DNA of 17,360 bases, taken from the NCBI GenBank assembly GCA_900768425.1, contig CAAGCR010000063.1:1-17360 (forward strand). Reading direction: 5' to 3'. Position 1 is the stretch's first letter; each line of letters starts with the position of its first letter. This DNA comes from Clostridia bacterium (GTDB lineage: Bacteria; Bacillota; Clostridia; Christensenellales; UBA1242). A program made the position numbers and the translations under genes. This document shows, piece after piece, positions 1-7,116 of the stretch. The notes under the pieces are model-generated. The model saw only the letters and a program-made list of their open reading frames with translations. It was not told the origin of the DNA and searched no databases.

Positions 1-48
1 AAATACATATTTAAGTTGTTTTTACTTGAAATTTTAAAAGGGGAAAAT

Positions 49-1542
49 ATGAAGAAAAGAAAATTTAATTTATTGCTACAAATAGCAACACTATGTCTAT
101 GCGTAGCCGCCATAGCCTTTGGCGTGTACTCTGCAAAAACCGCAAGTTTAAATGTTAGTGGTACAATAGGCTTTGAAGCACATAATTGTAAGGTTGGAGT
201 GGTTGCTCATTTAACTGGTGATGGTGTGGTAACAAATACTGAAAGCAACATAGTTGCAAGTCCAGATGGCAATGTAAGAAGAACAGCACTAGAAAAAGTT
301 GCAACATTCACAAATGATGCAAACGGCACAATAGATTTTGGTAGCCTATACTTTGCTGATATGGACACAGTAAATGGTAAAGCCGCACCAATAAAAATGA
401 CATTTACAATAACCAATAACTCAGCGTTTTCAATAAAGGCAAGTGTAACTTTACCAAATAATAACAATGATGTAACAGTCTTAGCCAACAAAGACTCAAT
501 AAAAATAGAGCAAGGAACATATAACACAGGGGAAATAACTTTAACATTTACACTAAACAACCCCGAAACAACTTTAGCAACAGCCTTAGACTTATCTAGC
601 ATAAAGTTTGATTTTATGAAATTTGAAACAAAAAAATCAGACATAGAAGTAAAGTACACTGAAACTGCATTAATAGAAGGTTCAGGTTTGTTATCTAACT
701 ATTATATACAATATGGAACGTCAACGATTGGAGAAACGACTTATAATTTGAATTGGTTTATAATAGGAACACTTGATACTGATGGACAACTTTTATGTTT
801 GAGTGAAACAACAGATCTTTTAGATACTTTTGGAGATGGTACTTATAGAATGAAAGATGAAATTACCTATGCTTTTCTTTCTGATTATATTCTATCCGAT
901 GTGAAGAAGAATAAAAAAGGAGATTATTGTTGTATACCATTTAATAATAATGTGATTGCATATGATGAGAAGGGTAGTAATTGTTTGAGCAAAGAATATC
1001 CAGAAATTAAAGGAAATGACTATTCAGTTAGCACAGTGAGAGCATATTTGAATGGAGAATCGGTGTGTACTGATATGAATTTCGATGGGAAAAATTTTTT
1101 GCCAGATAAGACAGGAGTAACACGTAATTTTTATAAAGAAAATACATTAAAGAATAGCGACATATACACATTAATAAAACCAAGAACTTTAAGTAGTTTA
1201 TATAAGGCAATGAGATTTTGGAATGAAGTAACTTATGATGTGGAAATAGGACCTGTGGATGTACCTGTTAATGTAGAAGGAATATCTAATGAAGATTCTG
1301 ACGCGTTTTGGTTGTTGTCGTTAGGAGAAGTATTGAATATTGATAATGACAATGGTGATTATTTAGGAAACTATACTGTGACTTTGAATAGGGTAAGCGG
1401 CGGTTGGTGGACTCGTACGCCCAAAACTCGTAGTATCTCATATGGTAATAGGCCTGGTATTACCAGTATTCCCGAAGATGGTGGCTGGTATGAGACAGAT
1501 GTGTGGACGTATCAAGGCGTTCGCCCAGCATTCTTAATATAA
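49..1542 (+). CDS. Exported surface protein with DUF6273-like C-terminal domain
   Basis: Predicted secreted or membrane-tethered protein of 497 residues, function unknown. I chose ATG at 49 because AAGGGG lies at 39-43 just before it; an in-frame TTG at 16 has no ribosome site. A basic start (MKKRK) and a hydrophobic stretch at about residues 7-27 form a signal peptide or anchor. Residues ~30-200 are Thr/Asn/Ser-rich with beta character (FTITNNSAFSIKASVTLPNN), as in extracellular beta-sandwich modules. From about residue 220 the protein changes character and ends with landmarks of DUF6273/C-type-lectin-like proteins: DAFWLLSLGEV, GGWWTRTP and a terminal GVRPAFLI. Codon use also changes: Asn is about half AAC in the first part and almost all AAT in the second, which suggests a module join near base 680. 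No sortase motif is seen. The domain family is fairly sure; the role (binding or display) is inference. Confidence 0.8.
   Translation: MKKRKFNLLLQIATLCLCVAAIAFGVYSAKTASLNVSGTIGFEAHNCKVGVVAHLTGDGVVTNTESNIVASPDGNVRRTALEKVATFTNDANGTIDFGSLYFADMDTVNGKAAPIKMTFTITNNSAFSIKASVTLPNNNNDVTVLANKDSIKIEQGTYNTGEITLTFTLNNPETTLATALDLSSIKFDFMKFETKKSDIEVKYTETALIEGSGLLSNYYIQYGTSTIGETTYNLNWFIIGTLDTDGQLLCLSETTDLLDTFGDGTYRMKDEITYAFLSDYILSDVKKNKKGDYCCIPFNNNVIAYDEKGSNCLSKEYPEIKGNDYSVSTVRAYLNGESVCTDMNFDGKNFLPDKTGVTRNFYKENTLKNSDIYTLIKPRTLSSLYKAMRFWNEVTYDVEIGPVDVPVNVEGISNEDSDAFWLLSLGEVLNIDNDNGDYLGNYTVTLNRVSGGWWTRTPKTRSISYGNRPGITSIPEDGGWYETDVWTYQGVRPAFLI
1393..1532 (+). other. Candidate DGR-type variable region at 3' end of gene
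   Basis: By hand count 71 of 140 bases here are G or C, against roughly a third in the rest of the window. The codons are strongly biased to T or C in third position (about 27 of 43), unlike the A-ending preference of neighbouring genes. This is the pattern expected if AAY codons of a template were randomised at adenines. The stretch encodes the last part of a lectin-like domain, from GGWWTRTP to GVRPAF, where diversity-generating retroelements place their variable repeat. No template repeat and no reverse transcriptase is visible in the window, so this remains an inference. Confidence 0.35.
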
Positions 1543-1609
1543 TTTTAAAAAAATTAGTAATGCATATTATTAATGTAAAAATGTAAAACATAATAAAAAA
1601 ATCAAAATT

Positions 1610-1677
1610 AAAACTAGCAAAATTGACCAATGCGACTAATACATAGTATTTGTCAGCCAATAATTTGCTAGTTTTTT
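1610..1677 (+). terminator. Terminator after the DUF6273-like gene
   Basis: Arms AAAACTAGCAAA (1610-1621) and TTTGCTAGTTTT (1664-1675) pair perfectly over 12 bases and run into a T tract ending at 1677. The ~42-base loop contains further pairs (ATTG with CAAT, and AATAC-ATA-GTATT). It lies about 70 bases past the stop codon. Confidence 0.65.
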
Positions 1678-1770
1678 GTTAAATTTTTAACTATATTTTT
1701 GTAGACTTTACGATAAGTTTGACTTAAATTTATATATAGCAATATTTTTCGCGATAATGCACATATAAAA

Positions 1771-1878
1771 TTTTTGAAAGGGGGGCAAGGAAAATCTTTT
1801 TAACATTAGTATACACAAGCATAAAAGCGGAGTGTTATGCTTCAAAGTTTTCCCTGAATTTATTTCTTTTTGTTTTTA
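1771..1878 (+). terminator. Structured terminator-like element, copy 1
   Basis: After a TTTTTGAAAGGGGGG block, bases 1786-1795 pair with 1847-1856 (one mismatch, one wobble). Inside sits a perfect 8-base hairpin, AAGCATAA (1817-1824) with TTATGCTT (1835-1842). A T-rich tract follows at ~1860-1878. The left half closely matches the terminator at 9038-9078 (same TTTTTGAAA, G run and AAAATCTTTTT), so it belongs to a repeated family. A possible promoter, TTGACT at 1719-1724 with TATTTT at 1743-1748, could make it a short independent RNA of ~120 bases. Confidence 0.45.
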
Positions 1879-1944
1879 AAATTTAAAAAAGTTTTCACAT
1901 ATTAAAATTTTGAGATAAATTAAGTTTAAATAACGTAAATTGAT

Positions 1945-1973
1945 TTGTGTTATAAATATTTTCGTGATATACT
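1945..1973 (+). promoter_or_regulatory. Extended -10 sigma-A promoter for the adhesin-like gene
   Basis: TTGTGT (1945-1950), a 17-base spacer, then TATACT (1968-1973), preceded by TG at 1965-1966 to give an extended -10. Transcription would start near 1980, giving a leader of about 50 bases before the GTG start at 2033. Confidence 0.65.
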
Positions 1974-2032
1974 AAATAATGTAAAATTGCATAAACTATG
2001 CACAAAAGAAAATATATTAAGTGAGGTTTTTA

Positions 2033-4558
2033 GTGAAAACTTTTAAAGAAAAGAATAATTTTAAACAAAATTTATTTAATATTGGTGTGTTTTTGCTAGT
2101 TTTAGTGGCTTTTGGTTTGTCTTTTTTAACTTTTGGCACTAAAAAGGTAAATGCAGAAGGTGAGGCTGTAACAGTGTCTTCTTTATCAGAAATAACCGAT
2201 ATGTCGGGCAATTATGCACTAAATAAAGACCAAAAATATACCTACACAGCAAGTTTAGGTTCGTTTGCCGGCTCGCTTAATGGCAATGGTGCAAAAATAG
2301 TTTTTGAAGGGACATCGTTTGTGCCACTATTTAATAGTATAACAGCAAATGCCATTGTTAAAAATTTACAATTCGCAAATGGGGAAGATGATAGCATTAC
2401 ATACACCATAGATGTAACAAATGGCACATCATATGGCTTGCTTGCTGGCACAATTTTAGGCGGTAATGTTTATGGTATTGAATTTAATAATATAAACCTT
2501 GTTGTTTATGACAACGAGAGCAATACCGCAGTGTCACAACTAAATGTAGGTTTGGTTGCTGGACAAGTAAAGGGCGGTAAAGTTCATCAAATAAAAATCA
2601 CAAATTGCAATATTTTACCATATAAAAATCAACTACCAGAACAAGAAGAAGTGACAATAGGCATTCGTCCATCATTAAATATAGGCTTGCTTGTTGGTAG
2701 CGCAAGCGAAGGAGCATTAATTCAAAACAACCTTATTAATAATAATGGTGTCAGTGTTGTAATAGCCGAAGCACAATCTAATAATTTTAACTTTGGTGGT
2801 TTGCTTGGCTTATTAGATTCAGGTTTTGTTACAAATAACATAATAAACTTCACTATAAATAATTCTTATGATGTAGAATTTAACCGCACAAACAAATCAT
2901 TAAACTTTGGCTACTTAGTAGGTAAGTGCGGAACAAATATGGTTTCATTAATCAATAATGTAATAAATGTAAGAAATGATGCCATTTTAGCACAAGATGA
3001 AGAAAATTTTAATTTAGGACTTTATGTAGGCTATATGCCAACCACAATAGAAAGCGACTATATTGATGGCATTTTAACAACCAATGATGCTCAATATGCG
3101 GGCAATATTTTAAATGAAAACTTCACATATAAATATAAAAACATAAAATATATTTTAAACGAGAATTTAATTTCAACAAACATTAAAGACACAACTTTGT
3201 GGAATGATACCTACGCTTGGAATTTTGACAAAATTTGGAGAGAAACAAACGAATATATCCCAACATTGCAAATTTTTGAAGAATATGCAGTTACATTCAG
3301 TTCTGTAGATAGTGTTAAGTCTTTGGGTATAGAAAATTTACCAACCTTGCCAAACAATGCCGATGTTGTTGTGTCAAACATTACCGCAGACCAAATCGCT
3401 TATGGTAGCACTCTTACAATCTCAGCAAAGGTTACAACCGAAAACAATTTTGATAAATTCTTCTATGTTGTCGGTTTAAGACTAAATGGCAATGAAATAT
3501 ATAATTTCCAAACAAATAAAAGTGCAGATGGTTTTTCTGTTAGCGGTGAAATGAATGAGTCGGGCGAAGCAACCTTTGCAGTTAAAGACATCAATTCTAG
3601 TAACGCTGGCACATATTCAGTGCAACTTGCTCGTAAAACATATAAAATCAAATTAAAAGTATACGAATTAACCATAGATGACCAAACTTTCATTCCGGGT
3701 AAAGTTAAAAACAATATGGCGAGTGTTGCATATCAAGAAATAGTTGTTGATATGAAATATGGCGAAAAATTCACCTATGAAACATATGATGTTAATTCGG
3801 ATTACGCAAAAGAAGCCGATTGGTATTTATCATATATAAGCAAAAATCAAGAAGATAATCCATCAGAAGAAGACAATACATTATTTAATCTTGAAAAAGA
3901 AAAAGCAAAAACGGTTGAGTCAGAAAAACTTGCTTGCTTTGATGCTAGCCGTACACTAACTTGGACATTTACAGAAAACAGCACCTTGTTTGGTTATTCA
4001 AAATCAGCAGAAGATGAACATCAATACTTAAACATCAATAACTATAATTATGATGAAAATGATGCCGACACAAAAATGTTCGTAGCCTATGTCGTATTTA
4101 CTCGCGATGTTAAAGATATTGAAATAGTATTCAAATACGATGATGATGAAATAATCACAGACAAAATTGCCGATGTTATCATTGATGATGGGGCAGTTAC
4201 GGTTACATACAAGAATGGTATTTTTGTTACAAAAATTCGTTATGGCACAAAGCCACATACAATCACTTTAAGACAATTATCCACCGATTACACTTTTGAT
4301 GGCTGGTATCTAAATTCCCGTCTAGGTGTAGTTGCCGGTGATGAATACGCAGGTAGCTTTGAAATTCAAAACGATGGCGACACAAACATCGTTGTATTAA
4401 ATGCCGTATTTATTAAATCAGCAAAAAAATCAACAAATAACTTACTATGGCTTTGGATAACTCTTGGTGGGGTAGCCCTAGTTGGCATTGTTGTTACAAT
4501 TATAATTGTTAAAAAGAAAAAGAGCGGAGATAGCGGGTATAAAAAGTATATGTACTAA
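2033..4558 (+). CDS. GLUG-repeat beta-helix surface protein with C-terminal anchor
   Basis: Large predicted cell-surface protein of 841 residues, probably an adhesin or polymer-binding protein; substrate unknown. GTG at 2033 is chosen because GTGAGG (2021-2026) sits 6 bases before it; an in-frame GTG at 2021 has no ribosome site. Residues ~1-43 are a signal peptide ending near VNAEG. Residues ~75-340 hold at least six GLUG-like repeats, seen as YGLLAG, VGLVAG, IGLLVG, FGGLLG, FGYLVG and LGLYVG, each followed by ~20 Asn-rich residues, which is typical of right-handed beta-helices. An FDGWYLN segment near the end resembles InlB/Listeria-Bacteroides repeats. The C-terminus has a hydrophobic span (ITLGGVALVGIVVTIIIV) and a KKKK stop-transfer, so the protein is membrane-anchored, not sortase-linked: no LPXTG is seen. 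It has its own promoter. Together with the preceding gene it makes a surface-protein locus. Confidence 0.85.
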   Translation: MKTFKEKNNFKQNLFNIGVFLLVLVAFGLSFLTFGTKKVNAEGEAVTVSSLSEITDMSGNYALNKDQKYTYTASLGSFAGSLNGNGAKIVFEGTSFVPLFNSITANAIVKNLQFANGEDDSITYTIDVTNGTSYGLLAGTILGGNVYGIEFNNINLVVYDNESNTAVSQLNVGLVAGQVKGGKVHQIKITNCNILPYKNQLPEQEEVTIGIRPSLNIGLLVGSASEGALIQNNLINNNGVSVVIAEAQSNNFNFGGLLGLLDSGFVTNNIINFTINNSYDVEFNRTNKSLNFGYLVGKCGTNMVSLINNVINVRNDAILAQDEENFNLGLYVGYMPTTIESDYIDGILTTNDAQYAGNILNENFTYKYKNIKYILNENLISTNIKDTTLWNDTYAWNFDKIWRETNEYIPTLQIFEEYAVTFSSVDSVKSLGIENLPTLPNNADVVVSNITADQIAYGSTLTISAKVTTENNFDKFFYVVGLRLNGNEIYNFQTNKSADGFSVSGEMNESGEATFAVKDINSSNAGTYSVQLARKTYKIKLKVYELTIDDQTFIPGKVKNNMASVAYQEIVVDMKYGEKFTYETYDVNSDYAKEADWYLSYISKNQEDNPSEEDNTLFNLEKEKAKTVESEKLACFDASRTLTWTFTENSTLFGYSKSAEDEHQYLNINNYNYDENDADTKMFVAYVVFTRDVKDIEIVFKYDDDEIITDKIADVIIDDGAVTVTYKNGIFVTKIRYGTKPHTITLRQLSTDYTFDGWYLNSRLGVVAGDEYAGSFEIQNDGDTNIVVLNAVFIKSAKKSTNNLLWLWITLGGVALVGIVVTIIIVKKKKSGDSGYKKYMY

Positions 4559-4660
4559 ATGGGAAATTTTTGTTTAGTTTCACTTAGGTTTCGGCAATAG
4601 TTACCGCAAAGCGACAACTAGTGCCTGCAAAAGTCGTTCACCTAAACAAAAATTCCCCAT
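4559..4660. repeat. Near-perfect 19-base inverted repeat abutting a stop codon
   Basis: ATGGGAAATTTTTGTTTAG (4559-4577) pairs with 4642-4660 at 18 of 19 positions, starting right after the stop codon of the adhesin-like gene. The ~64-base interior contains the start of the tandem repeat below. There is no T run after the right arm, so it is not a standard terminator. It may be the end of a small non-autonomous element or a large RNA stem. Confidence 0.6.
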
Positions 4661-5059
4661 AGGAAAATGCCACTTGGCGAAGCAACCCTTCGTAGTGGCG
4701 AAGCAATTTACATTATAGAATAAGTAAGCAAAGATGTGCTTTAAGTGGGGTGGTGATATAGTAAGTAATTATTTTATCATAATAAAACATCAAAATTGAA
4801 CGATAATGCTTTTATGTTTATGTAATAGTTACCGCAAAGCGACAACCATATCCTACAAAAGTCGCTCATAACAAAAAAACTTCCATAGGAAAATGCCACT
4901 TGGCGAAGCAGCCCTTCGTAGCGGCAAAGCAACTAGCAGTCAGTAAGAGCAAGCAAAGATGTGCTTTAAGTGTTGTGGTGTGTTAGGTAATTTTATATAA
5001 TAATGAAAAAATCAAAACAAACAATAATGCTTTTATGTCTATACGATGGTTACCGCAGT
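4596..5059. repeat. Tandem ~225-base structured repeat (2 full copies plus a stub)
   Basis: Copy A starts at 4596 and copy B at 4824 (period 228), both with AATAGTTACCGCAAAGCGAC. A stub of a third starts at 5045 with GATGGTTACCGC (period 221). The copies share a CATAGGAAAATGCCACTTGG block, a GCAAAGATGTGCTTTAAGTG block and an ATAATGCTTTTATGT end; other parts have diverged. Each copy holds an outer stem AGCGAC with GTCGCT (copy B) or GTCGTT (copy A, G-T wobble kept) and a second hairpin GCCACT...CGAAG...CTTCG...AGTGGC. No credible reading frame is seen. This repeat explains most of the gene-free stretch before dnaG. Confidence 0.75.
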
Positions 5060-5104
5060 GTTATAGTTATTGTCTAAAAATTCATTTGATTAAACAATAT
5101 TTTA

Positions 5105-5128
5105 AACATTGGCGCAATGTTGTATAAT
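5105..5128 (+). promoter_or_regulatory. Palindromic operator-like site abutting a TATAAT box
   Basis: AACATTG (5105-5111), GCG, CAATGTT (5115-5121) is a perfect 7-base-arm palindrome. One base later comes TATAAT (5123-5128). The -35 position (TTTTAA) is poor, so the palindrome fills the spacer of a promoter that may need, or be blocked by, a bound regulator. The transcript would start near 5135 and meet the terminator at 5157-5201. Confidence 0.5.
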
Positions 5129-5156
5129 ATTTTTTAAAAATAATTAATTAGGTGTT

Positions 5157-5201
5157 GTAAAGAAATTATATGAAAAGTAATTTCTTTACGGCCTTTTTTT
5201 T
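5157..5201 (+). terminator. Strong intrinsic terminator upstream of dnaG
   Basis: GTAAAGAAATTA (5157-5168) and TAATTTCTTTAC (5178-5189) form a perfect 12-base stem with a 9-base loop. GGCC and then eight T bases (5194-5201) follow. No gene ends nearby: the only promoter-like signal just upstream is the TATAAT at 5123. The product would be a ~65-base RNA, or a block or attenuator in the leader of the dnaG operon. Confidence 0.75.
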
Positions 5202-5207
5202 AATTAA

Positions 5208-5216
5208 TGTTAAAAT
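5208..5216 (+). promoter_or_regulatory. Possible extended -10 promoter for dnaG operon
   Basis: TGT followed by TAAAAT (5211-5216) fits an extended -10 just past the terminator. No good -35 is seen at the right distance. Transcription from here would give a ~55-base leader to the start at 5280. Confidence 0.3.
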
Positions 5217-5279
5217 ACACTATATGTAACATAGCGATTAAAAAAATTTTTTAACAAAAATAAAGGATTTTCTATTTTT

Positions 5280-7112
5280 GTGGCGAATAATAGTAATGAT
5301 AGACTTTTTAAAAGGTATTTGATTTTTTTGGCACAAGATTTTAAAGTATGGTTAGAAGAATTAAAAAGTAAGTGCGATATTGTTTCTGTCATTTCTAAAT
5401 ATTGTCATTTGGTGCAAAAGGGTAGAAATTATTGGACTTGCTGTCCATTTCATATGGAAAAAACACCATCTATGTGCATTTATGACTATGAACAAGTGTA
5501 TCATTGTTATGGTTGTAAAGAACATGGTGATGTTGTAAAATTCGTACAAAAAATTGAGTCTTGCGATTTTATGCAAGCGGTTGAATTGTTGGCAAAATCA
5601 GTAGGAATGGAAGTTCCTAATTTTTCTACGACCGATTCCGCTGGAATAGAAAAACGCAAAAAAGATAAAGACCTAGCTCTAGAAATTTTAAACGAAGCAA
5701 AAAATCATTACATACAAAATCTATATTTGCCAGTTGCAAAACCGGCGCAAGACTACATAAAAAAACGTTTACTTACTAAAAAGGAACTCGATGATTTTGG
5801 AATAGGTTATTCGGTAAATTATAATGAAATGCCGGAATATTTAAGAAAAAAAGGCTATACATACGAACAAATGAAAGCCGTAGGTTTGGTTGAAAAAGGC
5901 GACAATGGTTATTATGATGTGTTCGCACATCGACTTATGTTTCCACTTTTTAATGTATATAACGAATGTGTAGGTTTTTCCGCTAGAATTTTAACCGATG
6001 ATAAAACCAAAGCCAAATATCGTAACTCATCACAAACAATAGTATTTGATAAAAGTAACACCATTTTTGGCTTAAACCTTGTACGCACACTTAAAGCAAA
6101 ACAAGGTGTAGATAATATTGTAATAGTTGAAGGTCAAATGGATGTAATTGCAATGCATAAGGCGGGCTTTAAAAATGCAGTTGCTTGCTTGGGTACGGCA
6201 TTTACACTAAAGCACGCAAAACAACTAAAACTTATTTCTTCAAATGTTGTAGTTTGTTTAGATGGTGATAGTGCAGGACTAAACGCAGCAAACAAAATTG
6301 TTGATGTGCTGGCAGAAGACGGCTTCAATGTTAGAGTTGTTAAACTCCCAGATGGCAACGATCCAGATGAATACATAAAGGCTCATGGTATAGAAAGTAT
6401 GAAAAGTCAAATAGAAAACGCAATAGACTATATTGATTTTCAAATTGATTATCTAGCACGCGGAGTTGATTTTAGCAAATCTGATGAAAAAGCAAAGTTT
6501 GTGCGTGAGTCAATAGCACTTTTAGACAAATTAGGCTCAAATAGTGAAAAACAAATATATTTAAAACACATAAAAGATAAAAGCGGTGTGCCGGTTGATA
6601 TATTGCAACAAGACATTTTTAAACGAGGTATAGTCAGTCAGCCAAAACCGCCACAAATTGAAAATGCGGATGTCGCCAACCTAGAAGATGGTACAAATAG
6701 GGCGATAAAATTCATTTTAGCGGCAATGATGTATAAAGAACCATATGTGAATTACAATTTTAACTTAAAAAAATATTTGAAGAATGATACATATGTCAAA
6801 TTGTACGATTTAATTATGCAAAAGTATGCCGAAAACAAAACCTTTAAAGTTTCAGTGCTTTATGATTATTTTGATTTTGACAGCGAGTCAAATTTAAAAG
6901 ATATAGTAAACTATAATTTTGAAAATAATGGCAATAATGAAAAATATTATAACGAGTGCTTGTGGAACATTGTAGAAAAAGATTTAAAAATGCAACAAGC
7001 AGAACTCAATGAAAAGTATCAAAAAGAAACAGATAGTGAAGAAAGAAAAAAAATACTATTAAAGATAAGTGAAATAACAAAAAAACTAAAGAATAAGGTT
7101 ATGGAGGATTAA
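5280..7112 (+). CDS. dnaG: DNA primase DnaG
   Basis: Synthesises RNA primers on single-stranded DNA at the replication fork and works with the DnaB helicase. The 610 residues match the family's usual ~600. The CHC2 zinc domain is at ~30-100: C55-P-F-H58, then C76 and C79 in YHCYGCKEHGDVVKF. It is followed by the RNA-polymerase-like core, and the TOPRIM domain has E284 in VIVEGQMDVIAMH and the D328-x-D330 pair in CLDGDSAG. The region from ~430 is a diverged helicase-interaction domain. Start: GTG 5280 has AAAGGA at 5262-5267, a long 12-base spacing. It gives ~18 residues more than most primases, whose start would fall near LAQDFKVWLEELK, so an in-frame TTG at 5328 is an alternative. It is the first gene of an operon with rpoD, 4 bases on. 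No rpsU precedes it, unlike the classical macromolecular-synthesis operon. Confidence 0.97.
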   Translation: MANNSNDRLFKRYLIFLAQDFKVWLEELKSKCDIVSVISKYCHLVQKGRNYWTCCPFHMEKTPSMCIYDYEQVYHCYGCKEHGDVVKFVQKIESCDFMQAVELLAKSVGMEVPNFSTTDSAGIEKRKKDKDLALEILNEAKNHYIQNLYLPVAKPAQDYIKKRLLTKKELDDFGIGYSVNYNEMPEYLRKKGYTYEQMKAVGLVEKGDNGYYDVFAHRLMFPLFNVYNECVGFSARILTDDKTKAKYRNSSQTIVFDKSNTIFGLNLVRTLKAKQGVDNIVIVEGQMDVIAMHKAGFKNAVACLGTAFTLKHAKQLKLISSNVVVCLDGDSAGLNAANKIVDVLAEDGFNVRVVKLPDGNDPDEYIKAHGIESMKSQIENAIDYIDFQIDYLARGVDFSKSDEKAKFVRESIALLDKLGSNSEKQIYLKHIKDKSGVPVDILQQDIFKRGIVSQPKPPQIENADVANLEDGTNRAIKFILAAMMYKEPYVNYNFNLKKYLKNDTYVKLYDLIMQKYAENKTFKVSVLYDYFDFDSESNLKDIVNYNFENNGNNEKYYNECLWNIVEKDLKMQQAELNEKYQKETDSEERKKILLKISEITKKLKNKVMED

Positions 7113-7116
7113 TTTA

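Noticed and set aside
1610..1677. Integron attC-like site (long stem with a structured loop)
   Set aside because: The arms lack the RYYYAAC and GTTRRRY core pattern, and the T tract after the right arm is better explained as a terminator.
4028..4258. Minus-strand open frame inside the adhesin-like gene, and similar open frames opposite other genes
   Set aside because: No ribosome site, low-complexity residues, and full overlap with a well-supported gene on the other strand.
4611..4642. GTGAA-hairpin element on the minus strand within tandem copy A (GGTGAA then CGAC...GTCG)
   Set aside because: The stem has only 4 pairs with a long loop, and copy B lacks GTGAA; probably coincidence.
5238..5254. 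TTAAAAAAATTTTTTAA palindrome before dnaG as an operator
   Set aside because: Pure A/T tracts of this kind are expected by chance in this composition.
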